Notes under the pieces: model-generated
The model's input: only the letters and a program-made list of their open reading frames with translations
Database searches by the model: none
What the model was told of the DNA's origin: nothing
Translations under genes and position numbers: made by a program
Shown: positions 1-8,215 of the stretch, in pieces
Layout: the number at the start of each line of letters is the position of its first letter
Numbering within the stretch: the first letter of the stretch is position 1
NCBI GenBank assembly: GCA_016218825.1
Contig: JACRCV010000015.1
Span: forward strand, 93,925-157,924
Direction of reading: 5' to 3'
Source of the DNA: Deltaproteobacteria bacterium
GTDB lineage: Bacteria; Myxococcota; XYA12-FULL-58-9
DNA length: 64,000 bases

Positions 1-328
1 TCGCCATTGCGAAGCCAGCAAACACCGCGCCGTTGACGGGCGAGAGCCAGCCTTCGGTGAACAAGCGTCCGACTGCGAACACGAAGCCAACGCCGTGTGC
101 GGCGAGCATCAGCGGCAGACCTTGGGGCGAGGCGACATCGCTCTGGAGCTCGAACATGTTGCTGCCGAGAGCGGCGTCGGACCATTGCAGATACCAGGGC
201 CAGTCCGGCCCCAGACGGGCGGCGCTCCAAAGGAGTGCGGCGAATGTAGAGAGCGGAATCGCTGCGAGTAGGGCGGGGAGGAATGGCTTGAAGGTTCGCG
301 CCGGCCATTTCGAGGTCGTCGTGGTCAT
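1..328 (-). CDS. Multi-pass membrane protein, N-terminal part (runs off the window)
   Basis: On the - strand an open frame starts at ATG 328 and stays open to base 1, giving 109 residues. It begins MTTTTSKWPARTFKPFL, then a hydrophobic stretch (PALLAAIPLSTFAALLW). A soluble loop follows with WPWYLQWSDAALGSNM, then a second hydrophobic part (LPLMLAAHGVGFVFAVG) and a third near the edge. The aromatic- and Asp-containing first loop is reminiscent of multi-pass glycosyltransferase or polymerase-like proteins, but no diagnostic motif is visible, so the function is left open. It is divergent from manC, with 64 bp between the two starts. The gene is truncated by the window, not necessarily in the genome. 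Confidence 0.6.
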   Translation of the reverse strand, partial: MTTTTSKWPARTFKPFLPALLAAIPLSTFAALLWSAARLGPDWPWYLQWSDAALGSNMFELQSDVASPQGLPLMLAAHGVGFVFAVGRLFTEGWLSPVNGAVFAGFAMA

Positions 329-344
329 CGGCGCGGACTCATAC

Positions 345-376
345 CATGGGGCTGTAGATCCCCCCAGATCCCCATG
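345..376. promoter_or_regulatory. Inverted repeat between divergent starts (candidate operator)
   Basis: The 64 bp between the divergent membrane-protein gene and manC contains CATGGGG (345-351) and its perfect reverse complement CCCCATG (370-376), with GATC on both inner sides. Read on the - strand, the block also holds the direct repeat GGGGATCT twice, 2 bp apart. The position fits a shared operator. No regulator is known. Confidence 0.25.
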
Positions 377-392
377 ATAGCGTCGCCGACGC

Positions 393-1466
393 ATGACCGC
401 GGTCCACATCGTCGCGTTGGGCGGCGGCTCGGGCACCCGCTTCTGGCCGGTGTCGCGCCGCTCCCGCCCCAAACAACTCCTGGCCCTGGACGGCAAACGG
501 ACGCTGCTCGCCGCCACCTTCGAGCGCGTCGAGAGCATCGCGCCGGTGTCGAGCTTCTGGATGGTCGTCGGCGACGAGTACGCCGAGCTCTGCCGTGAGG
601 CCGTCCCCGAAATCCCCGCCGCCCAGGTCCTGACCGAGCCCCAAGGCCGCAACACCGCGCCCGCCATCGCCCTCGCGGCGCTGCACGTCAAGCGCAAAGC
701 CGAAGACGCGATCATGGTCGTGCTCCCCGCCGACCACGCGGTGCGCGACCCGAAAGCGTTCTGCGCTGCCCTCAAGATCGCGGTGAAGCTCGCCGAACTA
801 GGGCCGATCGTCACCCTCGGGATCGAGCCCACGTTCGCCGAGACCGGCTACGGCTACATCGAGCGCGGCGCCGCCGACCCCAAAGCCGAGCACGCCTTCG
901 CCGTCAAGCGCTTCGTCGAAAAGCCGGATCCAATCTGCGCCCAGGCCTTCCTCGCCCGCGGCGGCTTTTCGTGGAACGCCGGCATCTTCGTGATGAGACC
1001 GTCCGCCTACCTCGCCGAGGTCCAGCGCCAACTGCCGGAGCTCCACGCCGCCCTGCAACCGGTCGCGGCGGCGATCGGCACGCCGGCCTACAACGACGCC
1101 CTCGCGACGGCCTACGAGAGCCTGACCCCGGTGTCGATCGACAAGGGCGTCATGGAGCACGCCGCCGAGGTCGCCGTCGTCCCCGTCGAGTGCGGCTGGT
1201 CCGACGTCGGTAGCTGGAACGCCCTCAAGGCCGTCAGCGACCCCGACCACGCCGGCAACGTCATCCACGGCAACGCCGTCGTCGTCGACAGCAACGACTG
1301 CGTGGTCTACAGCGGCGACGACCAGCTCGTCGCCGTGCTCGGGCTCGAAGGCGTCGCCGTCGTCCACACCCCCGACGCCACCCTGGTCGTGCCGAAGAAA
1401 CGCGCCCAAGAGGTCAGAGAGATCATCGCACGCATCGAGAGGCAAGGATGGCAGCGCTACCTTTGA
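393..1466 (+). CDS. manC: Mannose-1-phosphate guanylyltransferase
   Basis: 357 residues. Makes GDP-mannose from mannose-1-phosphate and GTP in the cytoplasm, the precursor for mannosylated polysaccharide or glycolipids. The N-terminal nucleotide-binding signature is clear (GGGSGTRFWPVSRRSRPKQ, about residues 10-28). Further family motifs are PADH, FVEKPD, WNAGIFV, GVMEHA and GWSDVGSW. The length is that of the single-domain enzyme; the C-terminal phosphomannose isomerase domain of bifunctional forms is absent. First gene of a + strand operon that also has phosphomannomutase and a sugar kinase. The next frame starts at 1448, inside its 3' end. The symbol follows the family; a glucose-1-phosphate-acting paralogue is less likely given the SRRSRPKQ signature. 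Confidence 0.92.
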   Translation: MTAVHIVALGGGSGTRFWPVSRRSRPKQLLALDGKRTLLAATFERVESIAPVSSFWMVVGDEYAELCREAVPEIPAAQVLTEPQGRNTAPAIALAALHVKRKAEDAIMVVLPADHAVRDPKAFCAALKIAVKLAELGPIVTLGIEPTFAETGYGYIERGAADPKAEHAFAVKRFVEKPDPICAQAFLARGGFSWNAGIFVMRPSAYLAEVQRQLPELHAALQPVAAAIGTPAYNDALATAYESLTPVSIDKGVMEHAAEVAVVPVECGWSDVGSWNALKAVSDPDHAGNVIHGNAVVVDSNDCVVYSGDDQLVAVLGLEGVAVVHTPDATLVVPKKRAQEVREIIARIERQGWQRYL

Positions 1467-2059
1467 GGATCCCGCGCGCCGCGACCTGGCTGCGGCTCAC
1501 CGGAGTCGCCGTCGTCGTTGCGGCCCTGTCAATGGTCGGCGCCGCCTATGCCGCCAACAAGAAGCCCGACAAGAGCGCCGCCACCGCGGCCAAGGCCTAG
1601 CCCGCCGCCAAGCCCGCGAGCGACGCCAAGAGCGGCAAAGACGCCAAGAGCAAGGATCCGAAGGCGTCAAAGGACGCCAAGAGCGCCAAGGACGGCAAGG
1701 CGGGCAAGGAAGGCGGCGGCAAGGGCAAAGGCGGCAAGGGCGATGACGAGGGCGAGACCGTCCCCGGCAAGCCCAACCTGAAGATCCGCCAGGGCTCGAT
1801 GCTGCGCCACAGCGACGGCGAGCCGGAGAGCGTCGATCTGAGGGGCGAATTGGAGCGCCGCCGCGACCAGGAGATGCAGCGCCACTACGCCCGCCTCGCC
1901 GAGCTCGACGTCATCGACGAGGTCGCCGCGAGGGAGAACGACGCCGCCCTCTCCGAGCGGGTCGAAGCGGTGCGCCGCAAAGAGGAGCGTCGCTACTGGG
2001 CGGTGATGCAGCGGCTGAAGGGCGAGGCCTGGCAGAAGCTCGCGCGCGGTGCGCCATGA
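1448..2059 (+). pseudogene. Exported Lys/Ala-rich protein interrupted by an in-frame amber
   Basis: The frame from ATG 1448 gives a good Sec signal peptide (MAALPLRIPRAATWL..., hydrophobic core, cleavage near AYA|A) and a Lys/Ala-rich stretch. It meets TAG at 1598-1600 (codon 51), then continues in the same frame to TGA at 2059. The part after the stop carries on the same low-complexity composition (many AK, KD and GK pairs), then a charged, probably helical domain of about 85 residues (SVDLRGELERRRDQEM, RKEERRYWAVMQRL). One A-to-T change in a Lys codon (AAG to TAG) explains the break. Either the gene is broken, or 1799-2059 is re-initiated at ATG 1799, or the base is an error. It overlaps manC by 19 bp and the next gene by 4 bp, as if still part of an intact operon. 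Confidence 0.7.
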
Positions 2060-2319
2060 GAGCCACGCTCGTCGTCGTGCTCGTCGCCCTCGGCGCAGGA
2101 GGCGCCTGCCGTCGCCAGGCCCCGGCGGCCACGATCGAGGCCGCGGCGGCGCCCAAAGCCGCGGCGGACGCCGTCGACGCGATCCCCGAGCGGCCGGGCG
2201 GCAAGATCTACAGCGAGGCGGTGGCGCGCGCGCGCAAGGAGATCACCGCCGACAACGCCCGTGAGCGCCTGGTCGAGATCGAGCGCCAGATCGAGCTCGA
2301 GGCGGCAGGCGGCTCATGA
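2056..2319 (+). CDS. Small exported, possibly lipid-anchored protein
   Basis: 87 residues. Starts with MRATLVVVLVALGAGGAC, a short signal sequence ending in a Cys with only a loose lipobox (G-G-A-C). An Ala-rich linker and a charged amphipathic tail (KIYSEAVARARKEIT, RERLVEIERQIELE) follow, which looks helical. ATG overlaps the stop of the preceding frame (ATGA at 2056-2059), and its own stop overlaps manB (ATGA at 2316-2319). It is therefore translationally coupled to both. Its helical tail resembles in character the C-terminal domain of the amber-interrupted upstream protein, so the two may work together; this is inference. No known family recognised. Confidence 0.7.
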   Translation: MRATLVVVLVALGAGGACRRQAPAATIEAAAAPKAAADAVDAIPERPGGKIYSEAVARARKEITADNARERLVEIERQIELEAAGGS

Positions 2320-3698
2320 GGCCCGCGGCCGAGATCTTCCGCGAGTACGACATCCGCGGCGTCGTCGGCCGTACCCTCGATCGGGAGGTCGCGTTCGCGA
2401 TCGGCCGCGCGGTCGGCACCATGATACGGCAGGGCGGCGGCCACCGGGTCGTCTTCAGTCGCGATTGCCGCCTCTCCGGGCCGGAGCTCGCCGAGGGCGC
2501 CGTCGCCGGCCTGGTCGCGACCGGCTGCACCGTGCAGGACGGCGGCGTCACGCCGACCCCGGTCAACTACTGGGGCATCGTCAACCGCGGCGCCGACGCC
2601 GGCGTGGTGCTGACCGGCAGCCACAACCCCCCCGACTACAACGGCTTCAAGCTCACCCTCTTCGGGCACACCCTGCACGGAGACGAGATCCAGAAGGTGC
2701 GGGCGCTGATCGAGGCCGAGGACTACGCGCAAGGCGACGGCAAGAGCGAAGCGGTGTCGCTGTTGCCGGCATACATCGACGATCTGGCGGCGAAGCTCCG
2801 GCAAAGCCCGCGACCGCTGAAGCTCGTGATCGACGCCGGCAACGGCACCGGCGGGATGACGGCGGTGCCGCTGTATCGACGCCTGGGTTACGAGGTGGTG
2901 CCGCTCTACTGCGAGCCGGACGGCCACTTCCCGCATCACCACCCCGATCCCACCGTCGCGGACAACCTGGCGGCGCTGTGCCGCAAGGTGTCCGAGACTG
3001 ACGCCGAGCTCGGGATCGCGTTCGACGGCGACGCCGATCGCATCGGCGTCGTCGACCGGAGCGGCGAGATCGTGTGGGGTGACCGACTCCTGGTGCTGCT
3101 CGCGCGCACCGTGCTCAGGGCGGTGCCGGGCGCCGCGATCATCGGCGAGGTGAAGTGCTCGAAGACCCTGTACGACGACATCGCGAAGCACGGCGGCCGG
3201 CCGATCATGTGGCGCGCCGGCCACTCGCTCATCAAGGCCAAGATGAAAGAGGAGGGCGCGGCGCTCGCCGGCGAGATGAGCGGCCACATCTTCTTCGCGC
3301 ACCGCTACTACGGCTTCGACGACGCGGTCTACGCCGGCGGTCGACTGCTCGAGATCCTGGCGGCGGGCGACAAGACGGTGTGCGAGCACCTCGCGGACCT
3401 GCCGCGGCTGGTGTCGACCCCGGAGCTACGGCGCGATTGCGCCGAGGACCTGAAGGCGCCGCTCGTCGCCGCGGTGCGCGAGCGCTTCAAGAGGGCGGGC
3501 GCCGCCGAGGCGTTCCGGGTGGTCGACATCGACGGCGTGCGGGTGGAGTGGCAAGACGGCTGGGGGCTGTTGCGCTGCAGCAACACCCAACCGATCCTGG
3601 TGCTGCGCTTCGAGGCAGAGAACGAGGCGCGCCTGCGCGGCATCGAAGCGCGCTTTGACGAGGAGATCGAAGCCGCGCGGCAGACCCTGGGGCAATGA
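2316..3698 (+). CDS. manB: Phosphomannomutase/phosphoglucomutase
   Basis: 460 residues, the usual length of the alpha-D-phosphohexomutase family. Interconverts mannose-6-P and mannose-1-P (probably also the glucose phosphates), feeding the guanylyltransferase upstream. The catalytic phosphoserine loop is TGSHNP (S102). The Mg2+ loop is DGDADR (D237, D239, D241), the sugar-specificity loop GEMSGH (319-324), and the C-terminal phosphate-binding domain contains RCSNTQP. Start chosen at ATG 2316, coupled to the previous stop. The next gene begins inside its stop (ATGA at 3695-3698). AlgC-like dual specificity is likely for this subfamily, but sequence alone cannot separate the mannose and glucose activities. 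Confidence 0.9.
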   Translation: MRPAAEIFREYDIRGVVGRTLDREVAFAIGRAVGTMIRQGGGHRVVFSRDCRLSGPELAEGAVAGLVATGCTVQDGGVTPTPVNYWGIVNRGADAGVVLTGSHNPPDYNGFKLTLFGHTLHGDEIQKVRALIEAEDYAQGDGKSEAVSLLPAYIDDLAAKLRQSPRPLKLVIDAGNGTGGMTAVPLYRRLGYEVVPLYCEPDGHFPHHHPDPTVADNLAALCRKVSETDAELGIAFDGDADRIGVVDRSGEIVWGDRLLVLLARTVLRAVPGAAIIGEVKCSKTLYDDIAKHGGRPIMWRAGHSLIKAKMKEEGAALAGEMSGHIFFAHRYYGFDDAVYAGGRLLEILAAGDKTVCEHLADLPRLVSTPELRRDCAEDLKAPLVAAVRERFKRAGAAEAFRVVDIDGVRVEWQDGWGLLRCSNTQPILVLRFEAENEARLRGIEARFDEEIEAARQTLGQ

Positions 3699-4783
3699 TG
3701 ACCGCGGCGATCGGCATCGACATCGGCGGCTCGAGCCTGCGGGCGGCCATCGTGGAGCACGACGGCAGGATCGTGCGCGCCAAGAGCCGGCGGCTCGGCG
3801 AGCGCTCGCCGGAAGCCCTCTTGAACCAGCTCGAAGATCTCTTGCAGAGCCTCGGCGGTGCGGGCGACGCGGCGATGGCCGTCGGCCTGGCGGCGGTCAT
3901 TCGACTGCAGACCGGGGTCGTGACGGTGGCGCCGAATCTGGGTTGGCACCAGGTGCCGTTCGCCGAGATGCTGGCGCGGCGCTTCGGGCGGCCGGTGCGC
4001 CTGGTGAACGACCTCGACGCCATCACCGTCGGCGAGGCGGCGTGCGGCGCCGGCAAGGGCGCCACCGACGTCGTCTGCGTGTTCGTCGGCACCGGGGTCG
4101 GCATGGGCGCGGTCGTCGATGGCCGGGTCCTCGAGGGCTGCGGCGGCACCGCGACCGAGCTCGGCCACATCAAGGTCGAGTCGACGATCGACGGGCGCCT
4201 CTGCGGCTGCGGCGAGCGCGGCTGCCTCGAGACCTACGCCTCCGGGAGGCACCTGCCGGAGCTCGTGCGCGCGAAGGTCGAGCGCGGCCGCCAGACCCGA
4301 CTGGTGGCGGACGTGGAGGGGCACGGCGACTGGAAAGCGCTGACGGCCGAGCGCATCGAGGCCGCCGCCAAAGACGGCGACGAGGTCGCCCGGGAGGTTT
4401 GGCGGGACGCCGCCGGTTACCTCGGGCGAGCGATCGGCAACCTGGTGACGATCTTCAACCCGCGAGTGCTGGTGCTCGGCGGCGGCGTGCTCGAGGCCGC
4501 GCCCAGCCTGCGGCGTGCGGTGGTGGCGGGCATCAACGCCGACGCGGCTCGGCCGCAGCTCGCCGACGTGTCGATCCGGGACTCGGAGCTCGGGGATCAG
4601 GCCGGCCTGGTCGGCGCCGGGCTGCTCGCGCACCAGGCGGCGCTGGCCCGCGTTGGTGATGAAGGGCGCGTGGCCCCCCGCCCACCCGGGGCGGGGGTGA
4701 CGGGGGGTGGGGTGGGGAGCGCGGCCGCCGCGGCCGCGCGGGAATCAGATGAAGACGAAAGCGGTCCGACTACTCCCAGGTGA
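3695..4783 (+). CDS. ROK-family sugar kinase (glucokinase-like) with an odd C-terminal tail
   Basis: 362 residues. ATP-dependent kinase, probably glucokinase or a related hexose kinase that makes sugar phosphate for the mutase upstream. The phosphate-1 motif is at residues 7-14 (GIDIGGSS). Others are VNDLDA, FVGTGVG, ELGHIKVE with its catalytic-type Asp/His environment, and the ROK zinc site CGCGERGC. The conserved fold ends near AGLLAHQAALARVG. The last 40 or so residues are Gly/Pro/Ala low complexity, encoded by a hairpin-rich stretch (4675-4748) that resembles the mobile repeat at 40205 and 58879. The original stop was therefore probably lost or displaced by a 3' insertion. It is convergent with, and overlaps by 14 bp, the phosphorylase gene. 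Confidence 0.82.
   Translation: MMTAAIGIDIGGSSLRAAIVEHDGRIVRAKSRRLGERSPEALLNQLEDLLQSLGGAGDAAMAVGLAAVIRLQTGVVTVAPNLGWHQVPFAEMLARRFGRPVRLVNDLDAITVGEAACGAGKGATDVVCVFVGTGVGMGAVVDGRVLEGCGGTATELGHIKVESTIDGRLCGCGERGCLETYASGRHLPELVRAKVERGRQTRLVADVEGHGDWKALTAERIEAAAKDGDEVAREVWRDAAGYLGRAIGNLVTIFNPRVLVLGGGVLEAAPSLRRAVVAGINADAARPQLADVSIRDSELGDQAGLVGAGLLAHQAALARVGDEGRVAPRPPGAGVTGGGVGSAAAAAARESDEDESGPTTPR
4675..4748 (+). repeat. Diverged relative of the MITE-like element; two perfect hairpins between convergent genes
   Basis: A 9 bp perfect stem (4675-4683 with 4689-4697, loop ACCCG) is followed by a G-rich box (GGGGTGGGGTGGGGAG). A second 9 bp perfect stem follows (4719-4727 with 4731-4739, loop CCG), then GGGAATCA. 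Order, first-loop sequence, G-box and the GGGAATCA block match the full elements at 40205 and 58879, but the stems differ by paired changes. The outer inverted repeats are not recognisable. Lying between convergent ROK and glgP genes, it may now act as a bidirectional terminator. Confidence 0.5.
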
Positions 4784-7325
4784 CCAGCCCGAGGGCCAAA
4801 GGCTCGAGCAGATCCGGGTGGTAGGGCAGGATCCGCAACGTGAACGCTCGCCGGCCGCTCTTCTTGCACGGGACCTTGCCCTCGTAGAGGTGGGTGTTGT
4901 CCTCGATCTGACGCACCCAGGTCATCGGCAGGCTGTCGCCCCGGGGGATCTTGAGCTCGGCGTCCATGTCGCCGTCGTAGATCTGGACCCGGACGTGATC
5001 GGGCTTCAGCTGCCCGAGGCGGATCTTGGCGTGCACCGCGAAGGTCGAGCCGACCTTCACGTCGCTCTGGGTCTCGGTCTCGGCGCTGAGCACCTTGACC
5101 TCCCGCCAGTGGCGATGGAACAGCGCCTTGCAGTCGGAGAGCGAGCGCGCCCGAGCCGCGCCGTCGGCGGTGAACTCGCGGTAGCGCTGATCGGAGGGCA
5201 AATAGAAGCGCTCGGTGTACTCCTGCACCATGCGGTTGGTGTTGAAGACCGGGCCGAGCTCGCGGATCGAGGTCTTCATCATCCGGATCCACTGGCGCGG
5301 TAGTCCGTCGCGACCCCGGTCGTAGAAGGTCGGGATCACCGCCTGCTCCAGGAGATCGTAGAGGGCCTCGGACTCGACCTTGTCCTGGTACTCCTGATCG
5401 GTGTACTCCTCGCCGCGGCCGATCGCCCAGCCGGTGTCGTGGCTGCAGCCCTCCGCCCACCAGCCGTCGAGAATCGAGACGTTCAAGCCACCGTTGAAGA
5501 TCACCTTCATCCCCGAGGTCCCCGAGGCCTCGAGCGGCCGGCGCGGCGTGTTGAGCCAGACGTCGACGCCCTGGACCAGGTAGCGCGCCAGCGCCATGTC
5601 GTACTGCTCGAGGAACACCACGCGGCGGCGCAGATCCTCGTCACGGGCGGTGTGGACGATGCGGCGGATCAGCTCCTTGCCGGCGTCGTCGTGCGGGTGG
5701 GCCTTGCCGGCGAACAGGAACTGCACCGGCCGGTCGGTGTCGCGCAGGATCTGCTTCAGACGTTCGAGGTCCCTGAGCAGCAGGGTCGCGCGCTTGTAGG
5801 TCGCGAAGCGGCGCGCGAAGCCGATGGTGAGCGCCGAGGGGTTCAAGACCTCCTCCGCCATCGCCGCCATCGAGGTCGTGGCGCCGCGGCGCAGCAGCTG
5901 CTCGCGCAAGCGATCCCGGGCCATCGACACCAGGCGCTCGCGGCGGCGCTCGTGGGCCCGCCAGAGCTCCTCGTCGGGGATTTGATCGACGCGGTTCCAA
6001 ACGGTTTGATCGGCGGGATCCTTGACCCAGCGCTCTCCGAGGTAGCGATTGAAGAGGTCGGTCATCTCGCGGCTGATCCAGGTGCGGGTGTGAACGCCGT
6101 TGGTGATCGAAGTGACCGGGATCTCGTGCGCCGGCACCTGCGGCATGCTGGTGTGCACCATGTCGCGCGACACCTGGCCGTGGAGCTTGCTGACGCCGTT
6201 GACGAAGGTGGAGTTGCGGATCGCCAGCGCCGCCATGTTGAAGAACTCGTCGGTGTTCGCCGGATTGGTGCGGCCGATCTTGAACAGCGACTCGAGGCTG
6301 ATCCCGAGGCCTTTGACGTACTCCCCGAAGTAGGTCGTCATCAGATCTTTCGGGAACAGGTCGAAGCCGGCGGGCACCGCGGTGTGGGTGGTGAAGACGT
6401 TGCCGGCGATGCACGCCTCGCGCGCCGCGGTGAAGTCGAGCTTGTGCTCCTCCATCGTCTGGCGGATGCGCTCCAGGCACTGGAAGGCGCTGTGGCCCTC
6501 GTTCATGTGGCAGACCGTGGGTTTGAGGCCGAGCGCCTTGAGGGCCCGCAGGCCGCCGATGCCGAGCATGATCTCCTGGCGGATGCGCAGGTCGCGGTCG
6601 CCGCCGTAGAGCTGGTCGGTGATGTCTTGGTCGTCGGCGTGGTTCGCGGAGATGTTGGTGTCGAGGAGGTAGAGGGGCACCCGGCCGACCTGGACCCGCC
6701 AGATCTGCGCCGCGACCGTGCGCTGCGGGTACTGCACCGTGATCACCAGCGGCGCGCCGTCCGCGCCGCGCTCGAGGAGCATCGGCATGTTGTAGAAGTC
6801 GTTCTGCGGGTAGCTCTGCTGCTGCCAGCCGTCGGCGTTCAGGTACTGCTGGAAGTACCCCTGCTGGTAGATGAGGCCGACGCCGACCAGCGGCAACCCG
6901 AGCTCGGAGGCCGACTTCAGGTGGTCGCCGGAGAGGACGCCGAGGCCGCCGGAGTAGATCGGCAAGCACTCGGTGAGGCCGAACTCCGCCGAGAAGTAGG
7001 CGACGCAGGCGCGGGGCTTGCCGGCGCGGGCGCGGTCATACCAGGACGGCTGCTCCAAGACCTCGAGGTGTTGGCGATACACCCGGTCGAGGTAGGCGAC
7101 GTAGCTCTCGTCGCGCGCCAGCTGGTCCAGGCGCTCCTGACCGACGTTGCCGAGCAACAACACCGGGTTGTGCCGGCTCGTCTTCCACAGGTCGCGGTCG
7201 ATGCGGCGAAAGGCGTCGATGATGTCCAGGTCCCAGGCCCAATGGAGGTTGTACGCCAGGGCGCGCAACGGCGACAGCGGCTCGGGCAGCGTGGGGACGA
7301 CGTGGTACTCGTGCAGGACGGACAT
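4770..7325 (-). CDS. glgP: Alpha-glucan (glycogen/maltodextrin) phosphorylase
   Basis: 851 residues from ATG 7325, preceded by AAGGAG 7 bp upstream; in-frame codons further upstream lack such a site. Releases glucose-1-phosphate from storage alpha-glucan. The N-terminus (PTLPEPLSPLRALAYNLHWAWD) is the DUF3417-type domain of the alternative alpha-glucan phosphorylase family. The catalytic core has AYFSAEFGL, YSGGLGVLSGDHLK, NEGHSAF, FTTHTAVPAG and the PLP site EASGTSGMK (Lys607). The last 130 or so residues carry the AETETQSDVKVG-type tail seen in this subfamily. The glucose-1-P product connects to the neighbouring mutase and kinase, but the gene is convergent with them and separately transcribed. 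Confidence 0.93.
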   Translation of the reverse strand: MSVLHEYHVVPTLPEPLSPLRALAYNLHWAWDLDIIDAFRRIDRDLWKTSRHNPVLLLGNVGQERLDQLARDESYVAYLDRVYRQHLEVLEQPSWYDRARAGKPRACVAYFSAEFGLTECLPIYSGGLGVLSGDHLKSASELGLPLVGVGLIYQQGYFQQYLNADGWQQQSYPQNDFYNMPMLLERGADGAPLVITVQYPQRTVAAQIWRVQVGRVPLYLLDTNISANHADDQDITDQLYGGDRDLRIRQEIMLGIGGLRALKALGLKPTVCHMNEGHSAFQCLERIRQTMEEHKLDFTAAREACIAGNVFTTHTAVPAGFDLFPKDLMTTYFGEYVKGLGISLESLFKIGRTNPANTDEFFNMAALAIRNSTFVNGVSKLHGQVSRDMVHTSMPQVPAHEIPVTSITNGVHTRTWISREMTDLFNRYLGERWVKDPADQTVWNRVDQIPDEELWRAHERRRERLVSMARDRLREQLLRRGATTSMAAMAEEVLNPSALTIGFARRFATYKRATLLLRDLERLKQILRDTDRPVQFLFAGKAHPHDDAGKELIRRIVHTARDEDLRRRVVFLEQYDMALARYLVQGVDVWLNTPRRPLEASGTSGMKVIFNGGLNVSILDGWWAEGCSHDTGWAIGRGEEYTDQEYQDKVESEALYDLLEQAVIPTFYDRGRDGLPRQWIRMMKTSIRELGPVFNTNRMVQEYTERFYLPSDQRYREFTADGAARARSLSDCKALFHRHWREVKVLSAETETQSDVKVGSTFAVHAKIRLGQLKPDHVRVQIYDGDMDAELKIPRGDSLPMTWVRQIEDNTHLYEGKVPCKKSGRRAFTLRILPYHPDLLEPLALGLVTWE

Positions 7326-7496
7326 GGTGGCTCCTTGGACAGGGCCGCAGGGCGGATCTCGACCCGGGCCTGCCGGGCGGCGTGGACTGTGGCAGTAACG
7401 CTCCGGGCGGGTCAAGAGGGCCGCCACGCAAGGGCCAAGCGAAGGGCGGCGCGCCGGTTTCCTGACAGGCGCGAGCTTTCATACTACGATGGCGCC

Positions 7497-8204
7497 ATGA
7501 TCCTGGTCGGGGTTCACCCGGGTGGCCGCAACAAGTTCGCGGTGACCACCCTGTTCTACAACGGGCGCCTGCCGGCGGCGATCGTCTCGTCCCGCGCCCA
7601 CTCGGGTGTTGACGACGTGCTCGCCGACATCGTCGGCCTGGTGGGCGAGTGGGGCGAGCTGAACGGCGCCGCCATCGACGCGCCTCTGACCTGGGCCGGG
7701 CTGCCGAGCGGTTGGCGCGACTGCGATCTGAAGGCGCAGCGGCTGCTGCCGGCGTGGGCACCGAAGGCCTGGTGGCGGCCGCCGAACGTGTTGCCCGGGG
7801 CGGTCGCGGTGCAGGGACCGGCGCTGGCCTGGGCTCTGGCGCGCGAGATCAAGAGCGGCATCTTGCCGCATCACCGCCTGTTCGAGACCCACCCGCGCAC
7901 CTCGCTGGCCCTGTGCGCCAGCGACTTGAAGCCGAACATCTTGGGCTACCGCAGCGTCGGCGTGGCGCTCAGCGAAAGGCGCCGTCATGTCGGCCGCCTT
8001 CTCGGCCACTTCGGCGACGCCGGTGTGGTCAAGAGCGAGGTCGAGCCGCCGACCTCGCCCGACGAGCTCGATTCGCTGGTCTGCGCGATCACCGCGCTCG
8101 GCGCCGTGGCCCAGGATTGCGGCCTGGTGGTGCACGAGCTCCAGGGCGGCGAGATCCGGCCCGTCGGCCACCGGACCCTGGCGGTGCTCAAGGCGCTGCC
8201 GTAG
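7497..8204 (+). CDS. DUF429 family protein (predicted RNase H-like nuclease)
   Basis: 235 residues. Starts ILVGVHPGGRNKFAVT, with the G-x-D/H-x-G first strand of the RNase H-like fold seen in DUF429. It continues with AAIDAPLTW (the family's conserved D-A-P), RDCDLKAQRLL, RLFETHPRTSL (E-x-H/Y-P) and DELDSLVCAITALG (D-x-x-D/A-C-A). No secretion signal. The first acidic position reads His (GVHPGG) where many members have Asp, so catalytic competence is uncertain. It is divergent from glgP (171 bp between the starts). A -10-like CATACT at 7480-7485 lies only 11 bp before ATG, so the transcript may be almost leaderless. Biological role unknown. Confidence 0.7.
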   Translation: MILVGVHPGGRNKFAVTTLFYNGRLPAAIVSSRAHSGVDDVLADIVGLVGEWGELNGAAIDAPLTWAGLPSGWRDCDLKAQRLLPAWAPKAWWRPPNVLPGAVAVQGPALAWALAREIKSGILPHHRLFETHPRTSLALCASDLKPNILGYRSVGVALSERRRHVGRLLGHFGDAGVVKSEVEPPTSPDELDSLVCAITALGAVAQDCGLVVHELQGGEIRPVGHRTLAVLKALP

Positions 8205-8215
8205 CGCGGCAGCCG

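Noticed and set aside
5439..8204. Long open frame (over 900 codons) on the + strand opposite glgP
   Set aside because: It is the antisense of a full-length phosphorylase; the composition (Arg/Ala/Val/Leu runs) is that of a GC-rich shadow frame. Only its last part (from 7497) is the real DUF429 gene.
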